The translations under genes were made by a program, and so were the position numbers. Shown here in pieces: positions 1 through 6,212 of a DNA stretch of 8,446 nt (positions within the stretch are counted from its first letter, which is position 1; the number at the start of each line of letters is the position of its first letter). The DNA lies in NCBI GenBank assembly GCA_963808125.1, contig CAWEEP010000023.1, positions 1-8,446 on the forward strand. Direction: 5' to 3'. The DNA comes from CAWEEP01 sp963808125. Lineage in GTDB: Bacteria > Chloroflexota > Dormibacteria > Aeolococcales > Aeolococcaceae. Under the pieces are notes generated by a model. That model was not told the origin of the DNA, made no database searches, and worked only from the letters and a program-made list of their open reading frames with translations.

Positions 1-762
1 GGAGACGGCGCGACCGAACGAGCGGGCGGCCACCAGGATCATCACCAGAGCCAGCGCGGCCATGACGGCCACGCCCTCGAAGACGTTGGCGGTGCCGAGG
101 TGCTGGAGGAAGACGTCCCGCGCTGCGTTCACCGCGTAGTAGAGGGGGTTGAAATGGGCGATGCTGCGCAGCCAGCCAGGCGCCAGGCTGAGGGGGAGGA
201 GGACTTCGGAGAGCAGCAGGATGGGCAGCGCGGCGGTGAAGACGAGGGGGGCGAAGGAGTCCTCGTCCCTCAGCGCCAGGGCCAGGGCGTACGAGATGCA
301 GGCGGTGGTGACGCCCACGAGGGCCACCAAGGCCAGGACGATGAGGAGCCCGCCCCACTGGACGCTGAGGCCGAAGGGCAGCGCCAGGGCGATGAGGATG
401 ACCGACTGGATCAGCAGCGTCATCATGTCGCGCAGCGCCCGGCCCAGCAGCAGGGCCGCCCGGCTGATGGGGGTCACCCGCAAGCGCTCGATGACGCCCT
501 CGCGCAGCTCGGAGATGAGGCTGAAGCCGACCCCGGCCGCCCCGAACATGCCCAGCTGCATGAGCAGGCCGGGGACGAAGACGTTGTAGGCGCCGCCAGG
601 GGGGAATCCCGGCATCTTGGCGATCGACTTGAGCAGGGGCGCGAAGAGGAGGAGGTAGACGACCGGCTGGATCACGCCGATGGCGATCCACACGGGGTTG
701 CGCAGCAGCATGCCGACGTAGCGGCGGTACACGAGGCCGGTATCGCGCAGGACGTGGTTCAT
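1..762 (-). CDS. ABC-2 type transporter permease, DrrB-like (3' end beyond window)
   Basis: Membrane subunit of an ABC exporter of the daunorubicin-resistance DrrB / ABC-2 family, working with the ATPase encoded just upstream. The frame is open for 254 codons from ATG at 762 to the left edge, so the C-terminus is missing; family members are usually about 250-290 aa, so little is lost. About six hydrophobic segments are visible, near residues 24-44, 60-84, 110-130, 135-160, 175-195 and 230-250. Family-typical stretches are ELREGVIERLRVTPISR (about 85-101), which follows the second membrane segment, and HFNPLYYAVNAAR near the last extracellular loop. The start overlaps the ATPase stop as ATGA (759-762), with AGGAGG at 767-772, so translation is probably coupled. 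The substrate cannot be read from sequence; drug, antibiotic or lipid export is the usual role. The reading frame is intact throughout. Confidence 0.9.
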   Translation of the reverse strand, partial: MNHVLRDTGLVYRRYVGMLLRNPVWIAIGVIQPVVYLLLFAPLLKSIAKMPGFPPGGAYNVFVPGLLMQLGMFGAAGVGFSLISELREGVIERLRVTPISRAALLLGRALRDMMTLLIQSVILIALALPFGLSVQWGGLLIVLALVALVGVTTACISYALALALRDEDSFAPLVFTAALPILLLSEVLLPLSLAPGWLRSIAHFNPLYYAVNAARDVFLQHLGTANVFEGVAVMAALALVMILVAARSFGRAVS

Positions 763-1706
763 GCCGCCTCCTCCCGGAGGGAGCGGCCGGTCTGGCGCAG
801 GAACACGTCGTCCAGGCTCGGCCGGTGCAGCTCCAGCGTCTCCAGGGCCAGCCCGGTGCCGTCGAGCAACCGGAGGATCGCCGGCATCGCCGTCTCACCG
901 CGATCCACGTAGAGCCGGAGGTGACCCTCCTCCACGGTCGCCTCGCGGACGAAACCCTGGCCACGAAGCAGCTCCAGCGCCGGTCCCGGGTCTCCCGCGA
1001 TGCCGATGGTGACGACGTCGCCGGCGACTTGCCGCTTCAGTTCGAGGGGCGTCCCCTCGGCTACGATCCGGCCGTGGTCGATGATGGCCAGTCGGTCGCA
1101 GAGGGCGTCCGCCTCCTCCAGGTAGTGGGTGGTCAGGAAGATCGTGGTGCCCCCGTCGCGCAGGCGGCGCACCTCATCCCACATCCGCGCCCGGCTCTGG
1201 GGATCGAGCCCCGTGGTGGGTTCGTCGAGGAAGAGCACTGCCGGGGTGTGCATCAGGCCCAGCCCGACGTCGAGGCGGCGCCGCTGACCCCCTGAGTACG
1301 TGCCCGTGGTGCGGTCCGCGCAGTCCTCCAGGTCCAGGCTGGTCAGCAGCTCGGCGGCGCGCTGCCGCGCCTGCGCCGGCGTCAGGTCATACAGGCGGCC
1401 CTGGAAGACCAGCTCCTCGCGGCCGCTCACGTCCCGGTCGGCTCCACCCTTCTGACCCACGTAGCCGATCCGCTGGCGCACCTTCCCCGGTTGGTGCCGC
1501 AGGTCGAAGCCGGCGATGGTCGCCTGGCCGCCGGTCGGAGGCAGCAGGGTGGCGAGCATCCGAAGCGTCGTCGTCTTGCCCGCGCCGTTGGGCCCCAGGA
1601 AGCCGAAGACTTGGTCGGCAGCGACGTGGAGATCGATGCCGGCGACCGCCTCCACCTGGCCCCGGCGCGACTTGAAGACGCGGCGCAGGCCATGGGTCTC
1701 GATCAT
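759..1706 (-). CDS. ABC transporter ATP-binding protein, DrrA-like
   Basis: ATPase subunit (315 aa) of the DrrA/CcmA class, which powers the adjacent DrrB-like permease. Motifs visible in order: Walker A GPNGAGKTT (38-46), Q-loop glutamine in GYVGQKGGAD (Q85), signature YSGGQRRR (137-144), Walker B VLFLDE with catalytic E162, D-loop TGLDP and H-loop H194. The C-terminal region of about 100 residues, ending LELHRPSLDDVFLRQTGRSL, is the DrrA-type regulatory extension with the SLDDVFL motif. I chose ATG at 1706 because it overlaps the upstream padR stop as ATGA (1703-1706), has a strong AGGAGG at 1714-1719 with 7-nt spacing, and begins where ABC homology begins. The frame is open further upstream, to 2432, but that stretch is partly the PadR N-terminus and partly a shadow frame. 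The ATPase itself appears fully functional. Confidence 0.93.
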   Translation of the reverse strand: MIETHGLRRVFKSRRGQVEAVAGIDLHVAADQVFGFLGPNGAGKTTTLRMLATLLPPTGGQATIAGFDLRHQPGKVRQRIGYVGQKGGADRDVSGREELVFQGRLYDLTPAQARQRAAELLTSLDLEDCADRTTGTYSGGQRRRLDVGLGLMHTPAVLFLDEPTTGLDPQSRARMWDEVRRLRDGGTTIFLTTHYLEEADALCDRLAIIDHGRIVAEGTPLELKRQVAGDVVTIGIAGDPGPALELLRGQGFVREATVEEGHLRLYVDRGETAMPAILRLLDGTGLALETLELHRPSLDDVFLRQTGRSLREEAA

Positions 1707-2375
1707 GGGAATCCCTCCTCTGGCGGGTGGTCGGGTTGCTTCGCGACGGGGGGCGCTGCGGCGGAGCCGTGGCGCTGGTCGGTGCCGCCGGTGCCCGGGG
1801 GGAGACCCCCGGGCGTCCAGTCCAGAGCACCGTTCCTGATCTCGTCGATCAGCCGTCTCACCCATTCCAGCTCGGCGCGGGTCATCGCGAGTTGCAGCTC
1901 CAGCTCGATGATGCCGAGTTGTGGCAGGGCGAGGCGGCCGACCAGGGTGCGGGCCGCGGCGTCCACGGCGCCGATCGAGGCCTCCAGGGCCGACGGTTCG
2001 CCGTCCCAGTGCCTCCGCCGCGGCGTGGGGCGGCAGGCAGCCGAGGAAGCTGACGGCCGCCTGGAAGGCGAGGTGTTCGGGGACGGGGTGGACGATGAGG
2101 TCGGTCACCCACGGCCCGAGTTCCTCGACCCCATTGGGGGTGATGCGGTACACGGTCCGTTCCGGTCGGTGCCCCTCGCGGCTCGTCTGCGCGGGCTCGA
2201 CCAGCCCCTCGGCGTGCAGCCGGTCCACCGAGTGGTACAGCGCCCGGGTCCGGCCCATGGCGAACTCGAGGTGGCGTTCCTTGACGATCCTCTCCAGGTC
2301 GTAGGGATGGCGTGGCCCCTCGGCGAGCAGGGCGAGAGCGGTCAACGCGACCAGGCTGTGGGCGGAGTGGTCCAT
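1703..2375 (-). CDS. PadR family transcriptional regulator (frameshifted as given)
   Basis: PadR-type winged-helix repressor, probably controlling the drrAB-like exporter it precedes. The N-terminal winged helix spans about residues 6-95, with the typical run ALYHSVDRLHAEGLVEPAQT followed by GHRPERTVYRITPNG. The frame then breaks after residue about 123 (HAAAEAL). Typical PadR C-terminal dimerisation helices continue one base over, including LELQLAMTRAELEWVRRLI. Removing one base in the CCC run at 2005-2007 restores a 223-aa protein that ends at the TGA overlapping the ATPase start. I chose ATG at 2375 because the predicted promoter lies at 2408-2436, so farther upstream starts would precede the transcript. 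The last 35 or so residues are Pro/Gly-rich and poorly conserved in character. The frameshift may be sequence error or true inactivation; if real, the exporter could be constitutively expressed. Confidence 0.85.
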
Positions 2376-2401
2376 CGTCTCCGAGTCCGTGCCATAAGGC
2401 A

Positions 2402-2419
2402 ATACGCAATATAGCATAT
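2402..2419. promoter_or_regulatory. Candidate PadR operator (imperfect palindrome)
   Basis: The site reads ATACGC-AATATA-GCATAT. The two 6-bp arms are inverted repeats with one mismatch, and the spacer is exactly the predicted -10 hexamer. It is an AT-rich island in very GC-rich DNA, 27 bp upstream of the padR start. PadR regulators commonly bind AT-rich palindromes over their own promoter; that this PadR binds here is inference. Confidence 0.5.
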
Positions 2420-2436
2420 GGTCGCGGCACAATCAA
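2408..2436 (-). promoter_or_regulatory. Sigma70-type promoter of the padR-drrAB-like operon
   Basis: Read on the minus strand, a -35 TTGATT (2431-2436, 4 of 6 to consensus) is followed by a 17-bp spacer and a -10 TATATT (2408-2413, 5 of 6). Transcription would begin near 2401, leaving a leader of about 25 nt before the ATG at 2375, with GGAG a few bases before that start. The -10 lies inside the candidate PadR operator, so repressor binding would block RNA polymerase. Confidence 0.68.
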
Positions 2437-2439
2437 ATT

Positions 2440-2529
2440 GCGCCAGCGCCCGTCGGGGGTCGAGATCAGCCTCCAGGCGTCCTGGAGGGCTGAGGGGCCG
2501 CCCGCTAGCGGTCCTACCCGTGCTGGCGC
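2440..2529. repeat. Nested inverted-repeat cluster, possible terminator or structured RNA
   Basis: Three inverted repeats are nested. The outer arms GCGCCAGC (2440-2447) and GCTGGCGC (2522-2529) match over 8 bp. Inside them are a perfect 8-bp hairpin CCTCCAGG-CGT-CCTGGAGG (2470-2488) and a 10-bp palindrome CCGCTAGCGG (2502-2511). On the minus strand the outer stem is followed by AATTTGATT, a weak U-rich stretch. The cluster begins 14 bp after the TasA-like stop codon, so it may terminate that transcript before the padR promoter. The structure is visible; the function is inferred. Confidence 0.5.
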
Positions 2530-2543
2530 CGACCTGGCAGGGG

Positions 2544-3180
2544 CTACGCGCTCTGGGTGAAGAGGATGGCGAAGCCGCAGCTCTGGCCCTGGTCCGAGCT
2601 GTCGGTGTTGAAGCTGGTGCCCTTGGTGATGGCGAAGGTGAAGGTGTTGCCGGTGGACCCGCTGCCGTTGTGGGTCGCGTCACCCCCCGTCCACAGGGTG
2701 GTGGGGGTGGCGGCGTTGTTGTTCAGGCTGGTCGGCGGGATGGTCACGCTGGCGGCGCCACTCCAGACCGTCGTCCCGTTCTTGTCGGTGATGGTCAGGA
2801 CCAGGTCGGGGCAGAGGTTGCCGCTCGCGGCCGCCGGCTCGCTGACCGAGAAGTTGCTGCTCAGGGACCCGCTGTTGTCGATCTTCACCGCCCCGGTCGC
2901 GAGGGTGGCGGGCGAGGCGGGGGCGACGCCGGTGACGTTGATGATGGCGTCGCAGACGTTGCCGGTCTGATTCAAGAGGGCCATCGAGTTCACCGACGTG
3001 CAGGTGTTGGTGACGGTGTTGCTGTGGGTCAGGCTTCCCGCCGCCACGCTGTTGCCGGCGTTCTCGGTGTAGCTCTGCCACGCGGCCAGACCGCCATAGC
3101 CGATCAGGCCCGTGGCCGCCACCGTGACCCCGAGGGGCGATCGCCGTCCGGAGTACGCGGTTGCGCCTGCGCCTGTCCAT
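2544..3180 (-). CDS. TasA/CalY-like secreted protein with SipW-type signal peptide (frameshifted as given)
   Basis: Predicted exported surface or matrix protein of about 211 aa after correction. Residues 1-15 (MDRRRRNRVLRTAIA) are a basic N-region. After removal of one base in the GGGG run at 3134-3137 they lead into a hydrophobic core, LGVTVAATGLIGYGG, then AAWQSYTENAGNSVAAGSL. That layout matches SipW-dependent signal peptides of the TasA/camelysin family, where a Trp or Phe and a short turn precede an A-x-G-x-L cleavage zone. The mature part has IDNSGSLSSNFSVS, typical of the TasA-like beta-sandwich, and is rich in Thr, Ser and Asn. Four cysteines (about 60, 76, 123, 201) could form two disulfides. 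ATG at 3180 is preceded by GAGGAAAGG with close spacing. No SipW peptidase is in the window. TasA-family membership is moderately sure; fibre formation, metal binding or protease activity cannot be claimed. Confidence 0.75.
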
Positions 3181-3263
3181 GACCTTTCCTCTTCGAGCCC
3201 GTATCAGGCCGAATAGTTCAATTGCACTAGCTCGCCATGGGGCAGCGTACCCGGGGCCGCTTC

Positions 3264-3285
3264 GCGGAAACCCGGTGGGTTCCGC
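3264..3285. repeat. Bulged inverted repeat in the divergent spacer
   Basis: GCGGAAACCC (3264-3273), a GGT loop and GGGTTCCGC (3277-3285) form a 9-bp stem with one bulged A. It lies in the 190-bp spacer between the TasA-like gene and the second exporter, roughly 85 bp from each start. It could be an operator for either gene or an RNA element in a long leader. The remainder of 3181-3370 holds the TasA-like ribosome site and the exporter's -10 but nothing else I can name. Confidence 0.45.
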
Positions 3286-3358
3286 CACAGGAAGGTAACG
3301 GGGGATCGCGTCACGGGAACCCCGCCCCCGTCCGTCGTGTGCCTGGCGCGACCCGGCA

Positions 3359-3364
3359 TACTCT
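3359..3364 (+). promoter_or_regulatory. Candidate -10 element giving a leaderless transcript
   Basis: TACTCT fits the TANNNT -10 pattern and ends 6 bp before the GTG at 3371. No Shine-Dalgarno-like sequence lies before that GTG. A transcript starting at or next to the GTG would be leaderless, which is common in Actinobacteria. No convincing -35 is visible. Confidence 0.4.
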
Positions 3365-3370
3365 GAGCCC

Positions 3371-4291
3371 GTGACCGGAGACGCGCCCCAGGCTGTGATC
3401 GAGGCCTCCGGGCTCACCAAGCGCTACGGCTCCGGGGTTCTGGCCGTCGACCGGCTCGACCTCCGTGTCGAGCCGGGGCAGGTCTACGGATTCCTGGGGC
3501 CGAACGGCGCCGGGAAGACCACCACGCTGCGCATGCTGGTCGGGCTCATCCGGCCCACGGCCGGTTCGGCGATGGTCGCCGGCCACACGCCGGGAGCTCC
3601 GGCGGGACTGGCCCAGATCGGGGTCATGGTCGAGGAGGCGGTCTTCTACCCCTACCTCAGCGGCCGGGACAACCTGCTTGTGGTCGCCCGCTACTGCCGG
3701 CTCGCCCCTTCCGCGGTCGATCCAGCCCTGTCCTGGGTGGGCCTCCAACCGGCCGGCAGGTTCAAGTTCAAGACCTACTCGACGGGCATGAAGCAGCGCC
3801 TCGGTCTCGCCGCCGCGCTGATGAAGGACCCGAAGGTCCTCCTCCTCGACGAGCCCAGCAACGGCCTCGATCCGGAGGGCATGGTCTGGCTGCGGCAGCT
3901 GCTGCGAGGCTTCGCCGCCAAGGGCGGCACGGCGCTCGTGTCCAGCCACCTGCTGGGCGAGATCGAGCAGATGTGCGACCGGGTGGCCATCCTCCAGGGC
4001 GGACGCATGCTGCGCGAGGGCCCGGTGGCGTCTCTGCGTGCCGCCGCCGAGCTCGAGATCGCGGCGGCGCCCCTCGACGCCGCGACCCGTCTCGTGGAGG
4101 GATTGCTGGGGACGGCGGCGGTGAGGGTCGCCGACGGCCGCCTCATCATCACCTCGGGCACGGACCGTGCGGCCGAGATCAACCGCGCCCTCGTCGGCGC
4201 CGGCATCGAGGTGAGCGAGCTGCACCGCCGCCAGGCCAGCCTCGAGGAGTCCTTCCTGCGGCTCACCGCCGAGGAGGCGGGACCCGGATGA
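3371..4291 (+). CDS. ABC transporter ATP-binding protein, BcrA-like
   Basis: ATPase subunit (306 aa) of an ABC-2 exporter related to the bacitracin-resistance BcrA group. Visible motifs are Walker A GPNGAGKTT (43-51), signature YSTGMKQRL (136-144), Walker B VLLLDE with E161, SNGLDP, and H-loop H193. The Q-loop region reads IGVMVEEAVFYPYLSGRDNL, with Glu where most ABC ATPases have Gln; this is usual in the BcrA branch rather than a defect. The signature itself is the branch-specific STGMKQ form. The C-terminal region of about 90 residues ends RRQASLEESFLRLT, the typical SLEE-FL tail. The GTG start at 3371 is chosen because beta-strand homology starts soon after (IEASGLTKRYG) and a -10-like TACTCT lies just upstream. 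Its stop overlaps the permease start as ATGA (4288-4291), so the two are co-translated. The substrate is unknown. Confidence 0.92.
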   Translation: MTGDAPQAVIEASGLTKRYGSGVLAVDRLDLRVEPGQVYGFLGPNGAGKTTTLRMLVGLIRPTAGSAMVAGHTPGAPAGLAQIGVMVEEAVFYPYLSGRDNLLVVARYCRLAPSAVDPALSWVGLQPAGRFKFKTYSTGMKQRLGLAAALMKDPKVLLLDEPSNGLDPEGMVWLRQLLRGFAAKGGTALVSSHLLGEIEQMCDRVAILQGGRMLREGPVASLRAAAELEIAAAPLDAATRLVEGLLGTAAVRVADGRLIITSGTDRAAEINRALVGAGIEVSELHRRQASLEESFLRLTAEEAGPG

Positions 4292-5142
4292 GCACCCTCG
4301 CCGCGGAATTCGGCGCCTCCGTGAGGGCCGAGGTGCTGAAGCTGCGCAAGCGCCCCAGCACCTGGATCATCTGCCTCATCGCCTTCCTCTACGTCGCGCT
4401 CCTCGTTTACCTCCTCCCCTACGTCGTGGTCAAGACCGCGCCGAGCCGGGCGCGGCTCTCCAGGGGAACCCTGCACACCCTGATCAACGACCTCTATCCC
4501 ATCAACTTCGTCCGCTACTCGCTGAGCGAAGTCGTCGCCATCGGGGCCGCGTTGGCGCTGATCCTCGGCGCTCTCGCCATGAGCAGCGAATACGACTGGC
4601 GCACCCTGCGGACCGCTTTCTCCCAGGGCCCCGGCCGCCTCACGGTGCTCGCCTCCAAGGTTGCCGTCCTCATCCCGCTGACCGGGATCCTCGGCCTCCT
4701 CTTCATGGGCTCGGGGGCTCTCTCCAGCCTGGTCGTGGGTTCCCTCGACGGGCATCTCGGCAGCTGGCCGGCGCTCTCTCAGGTGATCGGCGGCTTCTTC
4801 GCCACCTGGCTGATCCTCAGCGTCTGGCTCTTGCTCGGCCTCTTCCTGGGCGTCCTCCTGCGCCAGACCGCCATGGCCATCGCCGCAGGTCTCGTCTACG
4901 CCATCGTCGTCGAGGGATTGATCCTCAGCCTCTTCGCATCCAACGGGGTCATCGAGGACATCAAGAAGATCTTCCCCGGCGCCAACGCCAAGGCGCTCAC
5001 CCTGGCCTTCGGCCAGCTCCCCAGCTCCAGCGCGACCCCCCTCGTCGGGGCGGGCCAGGCCGTCGCCGTGCTGTTCGGCTACGTGCTCGTCTTCATCGGC
5101 ATCTCCGCCCTCCTCCTGCGACGCCGCGACGTCGCAGGCTGA
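4288..5142 (+). CDS. ABC-2 type transporter permease subunit
   Basis: Membrane partner (284 aa) of the preceding ATPase. After a short basic, amphipathic N-terminus (AEVLKLRKRPSTW), about six hydrophobic segments are visible near residues 26-48, 80-98, 124-150, 168-191, 196-217 and 256-278. The motif SSEYDWRTLRTAFSQGPGR (99-117), after the second membrane segment, is characteristic of the BcrB-like ABC-2 permease branch, where an E-Y-x-x-x-T-L-R coupling segment contacts the ATPase. The start overlaps the ATPase stop by ATGA, and GAGGAGG lies at 4271-4277. The protein ends RRRDV, a common cytoplasmic tail in this family. The frame is intact. Export of a peptide antibiotic, drug or lipid is the usual family role, but nothing here fixes the substrate. 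The gene converges on pheA, 30 bp away. Confidence 0.88.
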   Translation: MSTLAAEFGASVRAEVLKLRKRPSTWIICLIAFLYVALLVYLLPYVVVKTAPSRARLSRGTLHTLINDLYPINFVRYSLSEVVAIGAALALILGALAMSSEYDWRTLRTAFSQGPGRLTVLASKVAVLIPLTGILGLLFMGSGALSSLVVGSLDGHLGSWPALSQVIGGFFATWLILSVWLLLGLFLGVLLRQTAMAIAAGLVYAIVVEGLILSLFASNGVIEDIKKIFPGANAKALTLAFGQLPSSSATPLVGAGQAVAVLFGYVLVFIGISALLLRRRDVAG

Positions 5143-5153
5143 TCCGGCGGGCC

Positions 5154-5174
5154 GGGCCCCGTGCCTGGGGGCTC
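5154..5174. terminator. Hairpin between convergent exporter and pheA, possible two-way terminator
   Basis: GGGCCCC (5154-5160) pairs with GGGGCTC (5168-5174) across a 7-nt loop, giving seven pairs including one G-U. It lies 11 bp after the permease stop and overlaps the pheA stop codon on the other strand. There is no T-tract on either side, so it would be an atypical terminator. Confidence 0.4.
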
Positions 5175-6115
5175 AGAGCAGGCCGAGGCGGACCACTCGC
5201 AGCCAGTCGGAAGAGCCGCCGAAGTCCGTGTCGGCCGTGCCCTGCCGGACGGTCGGGGCCTCGCCGTCGGCTCTCGGGTAGGAGCCGCAGAAGCGGACGT
5301 CGTCGCAGACACGGTGCAGCGCCGCCAGCGCGTCGCCGACCCGCGCCTCGTTGACGTGACCCTCGCAGTCCATGGAGAAGGAGTACCGCCCCAGGCCGTG
5401 CCCGGTGGGGCGTGATTCGAGCCGGGTGAGGTTGACGCCTCTCACGGCGAACTCCGTGAGGATTTCGAGAAGGGCCCCGGGGTGGTCCTCGGCGATGAAG
5501 GTGACGACGGTCGTGCGGTCGGCGCCGGTCGGCTGGGGGAGCGGGCCGGGCGCCACGGCGAAGATGAAGCGCGTCACCGCCGCCGGGTGGTCCCCGATGC
5601 TCTCCACCAGCTCTTCCAGCCCGTACCGCTCCGCGGCCCCGGGGCCGCAGATGGCCGCGTCGATGCCCCCTTTCCCGGCGGCCAGGTTCGCCGCCGCCTC
5701 GGCGGTGGAGGCGGCGGGGAGGATGACGGCCGCCGGCAGATTGGCCCGCAGCCAGTGACGGCTCTGAGCCGTGGCATGGGGGTGGGAGGCGACCGCACGG
5801 ATGCCGCCGAGCTCGGTGTCCGGCCGCGCCAGGAGGGCCAGGCGCACCGGCACCAGCACCTCCCGGGCGATGTGGAGCGGGCTGCCGCCGACAGAGCTCG
5901 TCGAGGGTGTTTCCCACCGCGCCCTCCACCGAGTTCTCGAAGGGCACCATCGCTCCGCTCACCGACCCGTCCCGGACGGCGGCCAGGGCGTCGGCCACCG
6001 TGTCCATGGGGACGAGATCGGCATCCTCGCGACCGGCGACGCTCCGCAGCGCTGTCTCAGCGAAGGTGCCCTCGGGCCCGAGGTAGGCGTGCCGTGGTCT
6101 GGGGCCGGTGCTCAT
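5173..6115 (-). CDS. pheA: Prephenate dehydratase (frameshifted as given)
   Basis: Converts prephenate to phenylpyruvate, the committed step to phenylalanine, in the cytoplasm. ATG at 6115 has AGGAG at 6121-6125 with 5-nt spacing. The N-terminal dehydratase half is recognised by AYLGPEGTFAETAL (10-23) and MVPFENSVEGAVGNTLDEL (56-74). The frame then breaks at about 5891-5896. Family sequence resumes one base over as VGGSPLHIAREVLVPVRLAL. Removing one base gives 313 aa, the normal size for a single-function enzyme. The catalytic TRF motif is at about 181-183. The C-terminal ACT domain, which binds phenylalanine for feedback inhibition, carries GALLEIL (213-219) and ESRP (233-236), the residues usually linked to phenylalanine binding. 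No chorismate mutase domain is present. Identification is secure; whether the frameshift is real is not. The gene stands alone, divergent from phoU. Confidence 0.9.
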
Positions 6116-6196
6116 GTTCGCTCCTGGGAACCGCAGGGCACGCATGGTACGCGCCGGGCCGGAGGTGGCCGCCTGACGCGCTCGGGCGCCATGTCC

Positions 6197-6202
6197 TAAG
6201 CT
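6197..6202 (+). promoter_or_regulatory. Candidate -10 element of phoU
   Basis: TAAGCT fits TANNNT and ends 10 bp before the phoU ATG at 6213. No Shine-Dalgarno sequence is visible in between, so the transcript may be leaderless or have a very short leader. No -35 can be recognised. The rest of the 97-bp spacer to pheA holds the pheA ribosome site and a weak minus-strand TACCAT (6144-6149). Confidence 0.33.
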
Positions 6203-6212
6203 GGACTCTCCG

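Noticed and set aside
100..912. Long plus-strand open frame opposite the DrrB-like permease and the end of the ATPase
   Set aside because: Its Glu/Gln/Gly/Arg-rich composition is typical of antisense frames in high-GC DNA, and both minus-strand genes beneath it have clear family motifs.
1491..2414. Plus-strand open frame across padR
   Set aside because: It is antisense to PadR and the ATPase N-terminus, has no recognisable domain, and crosses the padR promoter.
3311..4225. Minus-strand open frame opposite the BcrA-like ATPase
   Set aside because: The plus strand encodes all ABC ATPase motifs; the minus frame is compositionally biased with no motif.
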